DNA from: Acanthochromis polyacanthus
Taxonomy: Eukaryota > Chordata > Actinopteri > Pomacentridae
Direction: 5' to 3'
Length of the DNA: 64,000 nt
NCBI RefSeq assembly: GCF_021347895.1
Contig: NC_067120.1
Coordinates: 18,461,361-18,525,360, forward strand
Below, in pieces: positions 1 through 10,392 of the stretch (position 1 is the stretch's first letter; the number at the start of each line of letters is the position of its first letter). Position numbers and translations under genes: made by a program. Under the pieces are notes generated by a model. It did not search any database and was not told where the DNA came from. It saw only the letters and a program-made list of their open reading frames with translations.

Positions 1-2351
1 TCATGTCTGTAGACCTTGGTGCTGTCACATTCCTTCCCTGGCTACAAATGGTTGGAGTGCTGCTTTCTAGGTCCGTGTCTGACAAAGAGCTGTTGTTTCC
101 CAGCCTCTTCTCTCTTCACACGCCAGCCTCTTTGGCTCAGAGCAGCTGCTGAGGCATTAGAATGAAATTGTGGGAATATTTGTTCTACTCGCTGTCGATA
201 TGGTCTCAGCATTGATTCTGTCCATCTTGCCTTCACATGTGACCTCTCATTTCCTGGACACTTGATATGGTATCAAAGTGCTTTAAACATGCATTCCCAA
301 CCACTGCAGATGCCAAATTTGAGAGTTAACCAGGAATTCCTTAATAGGCCGCAGAAAAGTTAGTTTTAGGGTCAAGATTATATATTGGCACCAAAAAAAG
401 CCGACCAGAGATCACCAAAGAGAAGTATAACCAGATATATGCTTAGATTTCTGTTCCATAAACCGAATTTTGATAAATTATTACTTTGGATGTATAAGAC
501 TTAATAGCAAAACACAAAAATACATTCAGAAAACCTTAAGGCAGTCGCTCTCATTTTTTCCCTCCTAACTTCTTGTTAAAATATTTTAACAATCATTAAA
601 GAAAACTATTGGGAAAATGTTAGATTTCAGAGCAGGGAAGTGTTGGAAGCCTATTTTTTCCTAAGTTTTCATAGAATTTGTCTCTGCTGGTGTTTCCATC
701 TTAAAGCTGACATTTAATAAGATGTGGGTTCATGTCAATGGACAATTTTCTTTTTCTTGGCATTATAGTTGACAGACTCTAATGTCATTTTCCACATACA
801 AACATGCACTTTGCTTAGTCTTTACTTTTGCTGGTGTGCAGAATGATGACTCACGCGGGTAAGTCATAGGGGAAAGCAGCAAAGTTTCAAGGCCTCACAT
901 GTAGTTTCAGGATGGTTCTGTGAAAGACTGGCCCAAAACTTAGCTGCTCTTCACTTTTACCCGTAAACTCACTTGAAACTGTTGCAGCTGGGCCCACAGG
1001 ACCACACACACCCGGTCCCAAGCATCACTGTTCAAATCAGAGAAGTATGAGCTGAGGTGCTGCTGGCTTAGTGCTGTGAGGAGATAAGTAGCTACTTCTT
1101 TCTACTCATGGGAAATAAATCATCCAGAATGTATGTGTACCCTGAGCTTTTCTGGATACTATTGCAAAGTTAACCACCAAGTTTAATGGCGTGGATGTTT
1201 GCGAAGGCTGATCACAGTTTAGCTCTACTATTAGCTGGGTTCATTTGCTAACCAAAGACATAACACATACCATGATCTCCCGTCACTGCTCTCAGTCAAC
1301 CCAAGCTCAGTATTGCTATCATCATATTTTCAGCTGTCTAGCACTGACTTTGGACTCCCAGATGGCTAGACAGTCCGTAGTTCGCTGAGCGTCTGGCATC
1401 AGCCAATGCAACTTTCATAATATGTGTCAGAATTTCTACTAATTCTGTGCTAACACTATGTATCATGCTAAGCTAGGAGTAGGTACAGCAGTGGTACTTT
1501 GTTTACTGAGGGGATAGCGAAAGTGGCATTTACACATAAAGTTGCCATTTTGTTGTGTCAGTAATGTTTTCCTAATTATTAATACATTCTTTAAAAATAA
1601 TTTTCCCGTCTACAAGGTTTCAAGTCTTTAGAGGTCGACGCAAACACTGCACTGTTGCTATAACTACTGCATAGCTGTAATGTGGTGTATGCATTTTATT
1701 CTGAGTAATACACCAAAAACCCACAACATTAAAACTACTTAGACTCAATTCCCTGCTCAGAAACCTTGGGTCCTGGCATGCATGTCAATATTATGTTGAC
1801 AAGCACCTCCTACCAAAACATTGTTACAGATCAAGCACACCCTCCAATGACTTCCTTAGCTGGATAGTCTGATTCATCGTATGTAGGATACATGCACAGG
1901 TTACTGATGGCGTCAGTCGGCTTTGTCCAAACAACTCACTGTGGGGGTTTTTCCCGCTGATAGCAGAATGACAGTGTGGTGCAGGCAGACTCGTATGCTG
2001 TACAAGATGTTCTGGCTAGGTACGACTGCCAACAGAACAATGTGTCCTGCCACAATTCAAAAACTGCTCAGTAATGGCTAGAGGAACACAACAAAAATCC
2101 CAATCAGTTCAAGCATTCACGGGATGCACTGGTACAAGACTGATTCACAAAGGCCCCACCCAATAATCTGGTGCCAGACACCACAGGAAAGCCCTAGAGG
2201 TCTTATGTTCTTACCTCTGTGGTTTCGATCTACTTTGGCAGCACAATACACAATATTAGGTGGTTGGTTTTAACAGTGTGTCTGATTACTGTATAGTATG
2301 AAGAAAGGTACGAAGATCGTGAAACATATCGTGCAAATATGGTTGCCTCCA
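1..2351. other. non-coding stretch, no gene seen
   Basis: AT-rich single-copy-looking sequence. The only frames are short, lack family resemblance and are at the length expected by chance. I see no recognisable repeat family, RNA gene or exon. It ends at the target duplication of the LTR element. Confidence 0.5.
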
Positions 2352-2356
2352 AACCA

Positions 2357-3079
2357 TGTCATACAACGAGCGAGTTGGACCCGAGCAGAGAACCACGCCT
2401 CCAAGACCAGAGGAGATGAAAAGGATTTATTGGAGGGGATGAATAATGGTGGGTGGGAAAAGCCCAGGGAGCAGAAGCAGGGGGGTTCCCAGGGCAGGAG
2501 TGAGCTCCAGGGCAGAGTGGGGTCCAGGCAGGAGTGGGGGTCCAGGCAGGAGTGGGGGTCCAGGCAGGATGGGGGGTCCAGGCAGGATGGGGGTCCAGGC
2601 AGAGTGGGGGATCCAGGCAGGGTGAGGGATCCAGGCAGGAGTGAGGGATCCGGGCAGGGAGTGGGGGTCCAGGCAGGGCGTAATGCGTGAAGGTTTGTTG
2701 GGAAAACCGTGAGGGGAAGGAGGGATGGCGTGGGATCCCGGACAGCTGATCTGAGGGAGGCAGGAGAAAGCAAGGTCAGAAGTTGCAGAAACTAACAAGA
2801 CAGATCATGAGGGGGCTAAGAGAGCAAACCGAACTGCGTGGTGCTGTTTAACGCTCTGGCAGGGAGTGGAAGGCTGAGCCGGTCTTTATTGCCGAGTGAG
2901 TGATTAGTGAAATGGTTGTCAGCTGTCCGGGAGCCTGTCAGGTAGTTGATTGCCTGAGTGGAGTCAGCTGAGGAGCTAGACTCCACTCAGGCACCGAGCT
3001 GTAGGGAAAAGACAGGGCAGAAGAGCGGATGGGAGACAAACAGACAGAGACAGACAGGACAGAGGAGCGGATTGTGACA
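2357..3079 (-). repeat. 3' LTR (723 bp)
   Basis: Downstream LTR of the minus-strand element. It aligns with 6931-7810 over its full length except for fewer copies of a roughly 17-bp minisatellite (about 2495-2675 here). AATAAA signals on the minus strand lie near 2886 and 2427. The left edge abuts AACCA and the right edge abuts the polypurine tract. The element's long reading frame stops inside this LTR at 2987. Confidence 0.9.
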
Positions 3080-6000
3080 GTACCCCCCCCTCAACGGGCG
3101 CCTCCCGGCGCCCCATGGACCCAACCAAACCCACCGGGGCAAACAAGGAGCAGACAGAGACATGCACACAAACACAGGGACCAGACGGAACAGAAGGGAC
3201 CAAAAGGACAGGAAGGGCAGAAAACAAGGGGAACAGACAGGAGGGAAGGACGGGAGGGAAAGGACAGGAGGGACGGGAAGGACCGAAACGACAGGAGGGA
3301 CGGGAGGGAGGGAAGGACGGGAGGGACGGGAGGGAGAGAAATGGGAGAGGGACTGCACTAAGACCGGACTGGACTGAACTGAACTGAGGGCAGGGCAGGA
3401 CTGGACTGGACTGAACTGAGGGCAGGAAAGGACTGGACCGGACTGAACTGAGGGCAGGAAAGGACTGGACCGGACTGAACTGAACTGAACAGAGGGCAGG
3501 AAAGGACTGGACCGGACTGAAACTGAACTGAACAGAGGGCAGGAAAGGACTGGACCGGACTGAACTGAACTGAACAGAGGGCAGGAAAGGACTGGACCGG
3601 ACTGAACTGAACTGAACAGAGGGCAGGAAAGGACTGGACCGGACTGAACTGAACCGAAGGCAGGAAAGGACTGAACCGGACTGAACTGAACCGAAGGCAG
3701 GAAAGGACTGGACTGGACTGAGCTGAGCGAAGGAAAGGACTGGACTGAGCTGAGCGAAGGAAAGGACTGGACTGAGCTGAGCGAAGGAAAGGACTGGACT
3801 GAGCTGAGCGAAGGAAAGGACTGGAGCTGAGCGAAGGAAAGTGACTGAGCGAGGAAGGAAAGGACTGGACTGAGCTGAGCGAAGGAAAGGACTGGACTGA
3901 GCTGAGCGAAGCTGAGGACTGGACTGAGCTGAGCGAAGCTGAGGACTGGACTGAGCTGAGCGAAGCTGAGGACTGGACTGAGCTGAGCGAAGCTGAGGAC
4001 TGGACTGAGCTGAGCGAAGCTGAGGACTGGACTGAGCTGAGCGAAGCTGAGGACTGGACTGAGCTGAGCGAAGCTGAGGACTGGACTGAAGGTCCGCTCC
4101 GGAGGACGGACCGTAGGCTGGACAGGCCGGGGATGGACAGGGCGGAGGGTCCGCTCCGGAGGACGGACCGTAGGCTGGACAGGCCGGGGATGGACAGGGC
4201 GGAGGGTCCGCTCCGGAGGACGGACCGTAGGCTGGACAGGCCGGGGATGGACAGGGCGGAGGGTCCGCTCCGGAGGACGGACCGTAGGCTGGACAGGTCG
4301 GGGATGGACAGGGCGGAGGGTCCGCTCCGGAGGACGGACCGTAGGCTGGACAGGCCGGGGATGAGTGGGCCGGTGAGTCCGTTCCGGTAGGCGGAGGATC
4401 CGTTCCGGCGGGCGGACCGTAGGTCGGACTGGCTGGGGATGAGTGGGCCGGTGAGTCCGTTCCGGTAGGCGGAGGGTCCGTTCCGGCGGGCGGACCGTAG
4501 GTCGGACTGGCTGGGGATTAGTGGGCCGGTGAGTCCGTTCCGGTAGGCGGAGGGTCCGTTCCGGCGGGCGGACCGTAGGTCGGACTGGCTGGGGATTAGT
4601 GGGCCGGTGAGTCCGTTCCGGTAGGCGGAGGGTCCGTTCCGGCGGGCGGACCGTAGGTCGGACTGGCTGGGGATTTGTGGACCGGAGGGACCGCTCCGGG
4701 GGACGGTCCTGGGGATTGACAGACAGGCGGGGCCGCTCCGGCGGACGGCCCGGGGACCGGGCAGGTAGGGACCGGACAGACAGGCGGGGCCGCTCCGGCG
4801 GACGGCCCGGGGGCCGGACAGACAGGCGGGGCCGCTCCGGCGGACGGCCCGGGGGCCGGACAGACAGGCGGGGCCGCTCCGGCGGACGGCCCGGGGGCCG
4901 GACAGACAGGCGGGGCCGCTCCGGCGGACGGCCCGGGGGCCGGACAGACAGGCGGGGCCGCTCCGGCGGACGGCCCGGGGGCCGGACAGACAGGCGGGGC
5001 CGCTCCGGCGGACGGCCCGGGGGCCGGACAGACAGGCGGGGCCGCTCCGGCGGACGGCCCGGGGGCCGGACAGACAGGCGGGGCCGCTCCGGCGGACGGC
5101 CCGGGGGCCGGACAGGGCAGAGGGGCCGCTCCGGGGGCGGAGCCGGGTCCGGTGGGTCCTCCGGGGGCGGGACCGAACACTGGGCCAGGGGCCCCTCCGG
5201 GGGCGGCGCGGGATCCAGGGGCACCTCCGGGGGCGGCGCGGGATCCAGGGGCACCTCCGGGGGCGGCGCGGGATCCAGGGGCACCTCCGGGGGCGGCGCG
5301 GGATCCAGGGGCACCTCCGGGGGCGGCGCGGGATCCAGGGGCACCTCCGGGGGCGGCGCGGGAGCCGGGAGCCCCTCCGGGGGCGGAGCAGGGTCCAGGG
5401 GCAGGTCTGGAGGGGAGGCCTTAAGCCTTTCGACGGCTGCCGAAGTCCTGGGGGCCGGAGGCGGTGCGTCGTCGACCACCGCGGGAACTGGAGGCGGTGC
5501 GTCGTCGACCACCGCGGGAACTGGAGGCGGGGCGTCGTCGACCACCGCGGGAACTGGAGGCGGGGCGTCGTCGACCACCGCGGGAACTGGAGGCGGGGCG
5601 TCGTCGACCACCGCGGGAACTGGAGGCGGGGCGTCGTCGACCACCGCGGGAACTGGAGGCGGGGCGTCGTCGACCACCGCGGGAACTGGAGGCGGGGCGT
5701 CGTCGACCACCGCGGGAACTGGAGGCGGGGCGTCGTCGACCTCCGCGGGAACTGGAGGCGGGGCGTCGTCGACCTCCGCGGGAACAGGAGGCGGGGCGTC
5801 GTCGACCTCCGCGGGAACAGGAGGCGGGGCGTCGTCGACCTCTGCGGGAACAGGAGGCGGGGCGTCGTCGACCTCCGCGGGAACAGGAGGCGGGGCGTCG
5901 TCGACCTCCGCGGGAACAGGAGGCGGGGCGTCGTCGTCCTCTGCGGAGACTGGAGCCGGGGGGCCACGATGCCTCCTGGCCTCACGTCTTCGACGGCCCG

Positions 6001-6913
6001 GCCGCTTGGCAGGTGGGTCTGTGGACGGCAGGGAGACAGGGCCCGGTTGGCTGCTAGGGGAGCCAGTAGGCGGCTCGCTCAGAGGAGCACTCAAGAAGTC
6101 ACGGATGTAATCAGGTAAGTGGCTGGCTAATCCGGGTCGCTGGCTTGCTAGCTTGCGGCCCAGGGTTATGGTTGCGTCTTGGGGATCCTCCCTCCACTTC
6201 TCCCACAACTCGTATAACGTGTTGAAATAAACGCTGTGCTCGTCGCAGGAGGAGAAGATGTCCCAAGGCGTGTCTTGGGTTTGGGTCTGATTGAGAGGAA
6301 CGGAGGTCCGGTTCTGGAGAGCAGAGGTCGGGGTCCGGTTCTGGGGAGCCGAGGTCAGGAGGACGGACGACATGTGGACAACGGGTGGGGGGTCAGAGAG
6401 GGGCGGTGATGGGGCAAGATCGCGGGAGCCACGGCACCTCCTGGTATGGTGTCCTAGGCAGCCAGGTCGTTCAAAGGCCGGCTCCACGATTGGCGGGGAC
6501 TGGGTGTTTCCTCTCCGGGGAACATGCTGCTTCCTAGATGGTGGTTTGAGAGCTAGCCGGGTTCCCCAGAAGGGAGAGGAGGTGTCGTCGGTTAGGGTCT
6601 GGGTGTTGGCTGGGCCTGGGGCTGGTGGGGGGGAAGATGGCGCGGGCTGGGCTGCAGATGAGGAAACTTGAGTGAGCTGGGCGATGTTTAGGTTTAATTG
6701 TGCCTTAGTGGCGGCAACATCCTGAAAGGCTTGGTTGTATTGAACCAACAAGGCAGGGTCGGGAGCTACCTGGGATACCTGGCCAGTTAAAACAGTGAGT
6801 TGACTGAGTATCTTCTGGTACTTGACCGTGAGCTGACGAAAGGTTTGGTGGACTTGCCTGATGTCGGGTGGAGTGAGCCAGTCCGGCCTTGACAGCGAGT
6901 TCTCCGGGTCCAT
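2987..6913 (-). CDS. proline-rich repeat protein of the LTR element, gag-like start
   Basis: The ATG at 6911-6913 opens a frame of about 1,308 codons that crosses the polypurine tract and stops inside the 3' LTR. The frame stays open upstream into the 5' LTR but has no earlier ATG. The first roughly 85 residues are non-repetitive, glutamine-rich and probably helical, like the N-terminal part of some gag proteins. Residues 147-160 include a GHHTRRC stretch that only half resembles a CCHC zinc knuckle. Residues 216-275 are the other unique block, containing [13 protein letters not shown]. From about residue 320 on, it is tandem repeats: [11 protein letters not shown] (11 residues), a 10-residue [10 protein letters not shown] unit, a 14-residue [14 protein letters not shown] unit, then 26-, 19- and 9-residue units. 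No enzyme domain is visible. Function unknown; it may be a degenerate gag extended by repeat growth, and whether the protein is made is uncertain. Confidence 0.55.
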   Translation of the reverse strand: MDPENSLSRPDWLTPPDIRQVHQTFRQLTVKYQKILSQLTVLTGQVSQVAPDPALLVQYNQAFQDVAATKAQLNLNIAQLTQVSSSAAQPAPSSPPPAPGPANTQTLTDDTSSPFWGTRLALKPPSRKQHVPRRGNTQSPPIVEPAFERPGCLGHHTRRCRGSRDLAPSPPLSDPPPVVHMSSVLLTSAPQNRTPTSALQNRTSVPLNQTQTQDTPWDIFSSCDEHSVYFNTLYELWEKWREDPQDATITLGRKLASQRPGLASHLPDYIRDFLSAPLSEPPTGSPSSQPGPVSLPSTDPPAKRPGRRRREARRHRGPPAPVSAEDDDAPPPVPAEVDDAPPPVPAEVDDAPPPVPAEVDDAPPPVPAEVDDAPPPVPAEVDDAPPPVPAEVDDAPPPVPAVVDDAPPPVPAVVDDAPPPVPAVVDDAPPPVPAVVDDAPPPVPAVVDDAPPPVPAVVDDAPPPVPAVVDDAPPPVPAVVDDAPPPAPRTSAAVERLKASPPDLPLDPAPPPEGLPAPAPPPEVPLDPAPPPEVPLDPAPPPEVPLDPAPPPEVPLDPAPPPEVPLDPAPPPEGPLAQCSVPPPEDPPDPAPPPERPLCPVRPPGRPPERPRLSVRPPGRPPERPRLSVRPPGRPPERPRLSVRPPGRPPERPRLSVRPPGRPPERPRLSVRPPGRPPERPRLSVRPPGRPPERPRLSVRPPGRPPERPRLSVRSLPARSPGRPPERPRLSVNPQDRPPERSLRSTNPQPVRPTVRPPERTLRLPERTHRPTNPQPVRPTVRPPERTLRLPERTHRPTNPQPVRPTVRPPERTLRLPERTHRPTHPQPVRPTVRPPERILRLPERTHRPTHPRPVQPTVRPPERTLRPVHPRPVQPTVRPPERTLRPVHPRPVQPTVRPPERTLRPVHPRPVQPTVRPPERTLRPVHPRPVQPTVRPPERTFSPVLSFAQLSPVLSFAQLSPVLSFAQLSPVLSFAQLSPVLSFAQLSPVLSFAQLSPVLSFAQLSPVLSFAQLSPVLSFLAQSLSFAQLQSFPSLSSVQSFPSLSSVQSFPSLSSVQSFPSLSSVQSSPFLPSVQFSPVQSFPAFGSVQSGPVLSCPLFSSVQSGPVLSCPLFSSVQSGPVLSCPLFSSVSVRSSPFLPSVQFSSVRSSPFLPSVQSGPVLSCPQFSPVQSCPALSSVQSSPVLVQSLSHFSPSRPSRPSLPPVPPVVSVLPVPPVLSLPSFPPVCSPCFLPFLSFWSLLFRLVPVFVCMSLSAPCLPRWVWLGPWGAGRRPLRGGYCHNPLLCPVCLCLFVSHPLFCPVFSLQLGA
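3391..3710. repeat. tandem array, unit about 40-47 bp
   Basis: Imperfect copies of a unit built from GGCAGGAAAGGACTGGACC and GGACTGAACTGAAC blocks. Unit length varies with the number of GAACT blocks. Part of the repeat ORF on the minus strand. Confidence 0.8.
3711..4087. repeat. two related 27-bp tandem arrays
   Basis: From about 3711 to 3905 the unit is a GAAAGGACTGGACTGAGCTG-type 27-mer with one disrupted copy near 3825-3855. From 3911 to 4087 a sister unit starting GCTGAGGACTGGACTGAGCT repeats about 6.5 times. Both give 9-residue serine/proline/phenylalanine repeats in the minus-strand frame. Confidence 0.85.
4091..4375. repeat. 57-bp tandem array, 5 copies
   Basis: Near-identical 57-bp units beginning GGTCCGCTCCGGAGGACGGA at 4091, 4148, 4205, 4262 and 4319. 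Each encodes a 19-residue unit in the minus-strand frame. Confidence 0.9.
4365..4676. repeat. 78-bp tandem array, 4 copies
   Basis: Units beginning GTGGGCCGGTGAGTCCGTTC at 4365, 4443, 4521 and 4599, 78 bp apart. Each encodes 26 residues in the minus-strand frame. Confidence 0.9.
4716..5115. repeat. 42-bp tandem array, about 9 copies
   Basis: Unit starts GACAGACAGGCGGGGCCGCT and is 42 bp long, almost perfect, with one shortened spacer near 4755-4775. Encodes a 14-residue arginine/proline unit in the minus-strand frame. Confidence 0.9.
5125..5400. repeat. 30-bp tandem array, about 8 copies
   Basis: Unit contains GGGGGCGGCGCGGGATCCAG and ends CACCTCC. The array centre is nearly perfect, while the outer copies are diverged. 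Encodes a 10-residue unit in the minus-strand frame. Confidence 0.9.
5455..5945. repeat. 33-bp tandem array, about 15 copies
   Basis: Unit contains GGCGGGGCGTCGTCGACC. Two sub-families lie in blocks: a CACCGCGGGAACTGG type (lower coordinates) and a CTCCGCGGGAACAGG type (higher). The minus-strand frame reads [11 protein letters not shown] and [11 protein letters not shown] respectively. The block arrangement suggests local duplication of each variant. Confidence 0.9.
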
Positions 6914-6930
6914 GTCGGGCCAGAGCGTTC

Positions 6931-7810
6931 TGTCATACAACGAGCGAGTTGGACCCGAGCAGAGAACCACGCCTCCAAGACCAGAGGAGATGAAAAGGAT
7001 TTATTGGAGGGGATGAATAATGGTGGGTGGGAAAAGCCAGGGAGCAGAAGCAGGGGGGTTCCAGGCAGGAGTGAGGCTCCAGGCAGGAGTGGGGGTCCAG
7101 GCAGGAGTGGGGGTCCAGGCAGGAGTGGGGGGTCCAGGCAGGAGTGGGGGTCCAGGCAGGAGTGGGGGGTCCAGGCAGGAGTGGGGGTCCAGGCAGGAGT
7201 GGGGGATCCAGGCAGGAGTGGGGGATCCAGGCAGGAGTGGGGGATCCAGGCAGGAGTGGGGGATCCAGGCAGGAGCGGGGGGTCCAGGCAGGAGCGGGGG
7301 ATCCAGGCAGGAGTGGGGGATCCAGGCAGGAGCGGGGGGTCCAGGCAGGAGTGGGGAATCCAGGCAGGAGTGAGGGATCCGGGCAGGAGTGGGGGGTCCA
7401 GGCAGGCGTAACTGGTGAAGGTTTGTTGGGGAAAACCGGAGGGGAAGGAGGATGGCGTGGGATCCCGGACAGCTGATCTGAGGGAGGCAGGAGAAAGCAA
7501 GGTCAGAAGTTGGCAGAAACTTAACAAGACAGATCATGAAGGGGGCTAGAGAGCAAACCGAACTGCGTGGTTCTTGTTTAACGCTCTGGCAGGGAGTGGA
7601 AGGCTGAGCCGGTCTTTATTGCCGAGTGAGTGATTAGTGAAATGGTTGTCAGCTGTCCGGGAGCCTGTGCAGGTAGTTGATTGCCTGAGTGGAGTCAGCT
7701 GAGGAGCTAGACTCCACTCAGGCACCGAGCTGTAGGGAAAAGACAGGGCAGAAGAGCGGATGGGAGACAAACAGACAGAGACAGACAGGACAGAGGAGCG
7801 GATTGTGACA
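6931..7810 (-). repeat. 5' LTR (880 bp)
   Basis: Upstream LTR of the minus-strand element, with the same termini as 2357-3079. It is about 157 bp longer, mainly because the internal minisatellite runs from about 7060 to 7400 here. Single-base indels in G and T runs also separate the two copies. Minus-strand AATAAA signals lie near 7614 and 6993. It is followed on the right by the AACCA duplication. Confidence 0.9.
7060..7400. repeat. minisatellite inside the 5' LTR
   Basis: About 19-20 copies of a 17-18 bp unit, CCAGGCAGGAGTGGGGG with small variants (extra G or A before the next unit, GCGG for GTGG). The same array in the 3' LTR at about 2495-2675 has roughly half as many copies, which explains most of the LTR length difference. 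Confidence 0.9.
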
Positions 7811-7815
7811 AACCA

Positions 7816-10392
7816 CATCAGTCTTATTATTACATTACTGAAGTCTTCATTGGTAAGACATTCTATAATTTTAAGGTTCCAACACAATAGAAGAAAATCG
7901 GTGATCTGAACCTATTTAGCATCAATTAGAACTTAGCAAGAACTTTATGCACAACCTGGTGCAACACAGAAAAGGGTTGCTTCTTAATGTGGGTGAAATT
8001 GTGTACAGACATATTGGCAATTTCTCTTCAAAGACCTAATTTGTTAGTAAAAAAAAACATTAAAGCCAATTTAATGTTAGAAAACTCCAGCACACAGCAT
8101 ATTGCTTTGGCCTCGGACATCCAGTGTCTATGAGGTGCTAAATCACAGTACACCGTATTCTGTGTCTATTAAGAATCAGTTGAGCCTGATTCCTCAGCAA
8201 ATTTATGTAGCTGTGTTTGAGACACCCACAGACCGCAGAACTGCTCCAGAAACTGCATGCACAGTGTGAAAAACAGTGTGAGGTGTACAGATGGAGGAGA
8301 GCAAATCAATAGGACTGGTGTGTTGACAGATTCTATGAATTTGATGCTTAATGAGACATTTGGAAAAGGAGTTCACACCGTTTTAATGCAATGCTTTTAC
8401 GTGCTCAGCAAGAATACGACCTAGGCCTTTTTGCTATTTGCCCCCCTTTTAAGAGTCTTTGCTGCAAACAATGTTGTATTCAAACTCATTACATCATGAT
8501 ATAGCTTTCAAGACTAATAGATCAATAAACTGATGAGTGTTTGAAGGAGTGTGGCTTGAGTAAACTTTTTGCATTGTATGCTTTAACTTTCAGAGAAGTA
8601 CTGTTTGCTCAGGAATGCTAATAGGTCATAATCATCTCTGTATTTTCAGACAAATCTCCTGAAAAAAGCCCCTGCACTGGCTGACTTCTGATTTTCTGAT
8701 TTGTACTCTCCCCAGACTTGGCAGCCCCGAACAACAAAAGAACTTTAATAAGAATGATTTGACATGAGTATAAATACTTTCCATGGGCAATTGACCCTTT
8801 CCCTGGACACACACACTTCAACATCAAAAGGGTGTATCCTCTAGACTCTAAGAGTCGCTGATTAAACACTTTTCAGAAGTATTTCCTTTCCAATTCCAGG
8901 GTAGATCTAGCATCGGCATATCAGATGTGTTTCATTAAGTTGCATCATGAAATACAGTCGGGTATGGGTGTGTGTACTTTAAGTGGGACTGCAATATGTC
9001 TGTGTATGTGCATGTGTTTTGCTGTATTTCTCTGTCTGTGTAGATGGTGCATAGTTTTAGCTGGGGAGGGGAAGTGACATGGCATGTTGCCAGTCAAGTC
9101 TCAGTTTTTTTTGAGAAACACTGACACTGAGACGCAGAAACACAGAAGAAAAAAGGGCATTGTTCCAGCAGCAGATACCAGCTTTACTGCCAAATCCCTG
9201 CCGGCTGGACTGAAAATTTCAGCCATGTAAAGAGAGCAGGAGTAGAGCAGGACCTGACAAAAGATGACATTGGCTTGTAAGTTTTAGGCGATGACGCTCA
9301 GGGGGGATTCCATTATGTGGCTGTCACACAGCATTAGGCGAGACAGCAAACACTTTCATGTGTGGATTACCATTTACCCATTGGAGATAATAGATATTTG
9401 CCTTAGCTAATCCATTTCTCTATTGATTTTCGCCCCCCTTTAATAACTTCTTGCAAGCAAGCAAATTTTAATAAGTGCAAGAATGCTGACAAGTAAGAAG
9501 CTGGAACAAAGGGCCGTGTTTGACACAGATAAGCTGCTTATTGTAGTTTTCCATAAAAATATGAGACACATGATCATATTTGACAATTTTATTCATTTCA
9601 GACACAAGTCAGCATACAGTGTGATTATATTTCAGAAAAAAAACAACTGTTATCTTGAAAATAATTGTGTGGAGTGTGGGAAAAATATCAGAGGAGCTAA
9701 AAATAGCCTTCATTCAGTAAAAAAACTTACAAAAAGTAGGTCAAATGGTGATAACTGTGTCTGTTAAAGAAGAGGTCAAATGGCTTCAAATTTCCACATT
9801 ATTTGAAATGAAGAACAGGTTTGGCAATGCTGTACTTCTGATGAATGAGATATCGTACCTTGGGAATCTGATACAACACCACTGTTGTAACTATTGATAC
9901 TACATTTTCAGTAAAATATTTTTAAAAAAACATTTGACGCAAAGATCTCTTATTTGTATGGAAATTACTTTATACATCATATAAGTACATCAGCTGTGCA
10001 GAATTCAAAGATGATATGCTTTGAAAATTCATAACAAAACAGAAAAAAACATCAAAAATGAAAAATACATCAGTGTCAAAACTCATCTGTAAAATACACG
10101 CTAAATCAAACAGTTCAAATAACACATTTTTAAGCATTAACAGCAAAACAACACAGACAAACCTTTGCAGGAAAATGCACATTTACAGCACCAAATCACC
10201 ATATAATTGTATCTATAAAACATCACATCAAATTATTAAAGTGATAAAGAACATGTCAATTAAGACTGCCAACAACCCTATTTTCTTCGGTACTTTTTTC
10301 TCATTTTCTCGTGTATGCCATCAAAAGCTCGATACATGTCTTTTTGTCTACTTTCCTGGAAGTCGCTGGAATGGTAAGGGAGGACGGTATGT
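7816..10392. other. non-coding stretch; likely includes 3' UTR of the CD2-like gene
   Basis: AT-rich, with no supported gene of its own. On the minus strand, downstream of the CD2-like stop at 10393, the first clear AATAAA is near 9588-9593, so a 3' UTR of about 800 bp is possible. No poly(T) run that would mark a retrocopy tail is obvious. Confidence 0.4.

Larger units (their letters stand above)
2357..7810 (-). mobile_element. complete non-autonomous LTR retrotransposon (Ty3/gypsy-like ends)
   Basis: Two direct repeats bound a 3.85-kb inside. Both begin TGTCACAATCC and end GTTGTATGACA on the minus strand, giving TG...CA ends. The five bases just outside, AACCA at 2352-2356 and AACCA at 7811-7815, form a perfect target duplication, so both edges are exact. 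A G-rich polypurine tract (minus strand, about 3080-3093) abuts the 3' LTR. The inside holds one long minus-strand frame and no protease, reverse transcriptase, RNase H or integrase that I can find, so the element must have been moved by enzymes from another element. The two LTRs are nearly identical apart from an internal minisatellite and small indels, which suggests a fairly recent insertion. The primer-binding site is uncertain: a TGG occurs about 8 bases inside the 5' LTR edge, but I could not match it to a tRNA. Five-bp duplications fit Ty3/gypsy; the class is inferred, not proven. Confidence 0.9.

Noticed and set aside
3358..5985. 875-codon second minus-strand frame
   Set aside because: Shadow of the same arrays in another frame; no unique N-terminal region and no start in a sensible position.
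4677..6110. 477-codon plus-strand frame rich in glycine and arginine
   Set aside because: It lies entirely in the tandem arrays, antisense to the gag-like frame, and has no non-repeat domain. Its openness follows from the repeat unit lengths.
6763..6930. Zinc-finger gag or pol remnants near the start of the internal ORF
   Set aside because: Only a helical glutamine-rich stretch is seen here and a half-matching knuckle farther in; no protease, RT or integrase motif in any frame.
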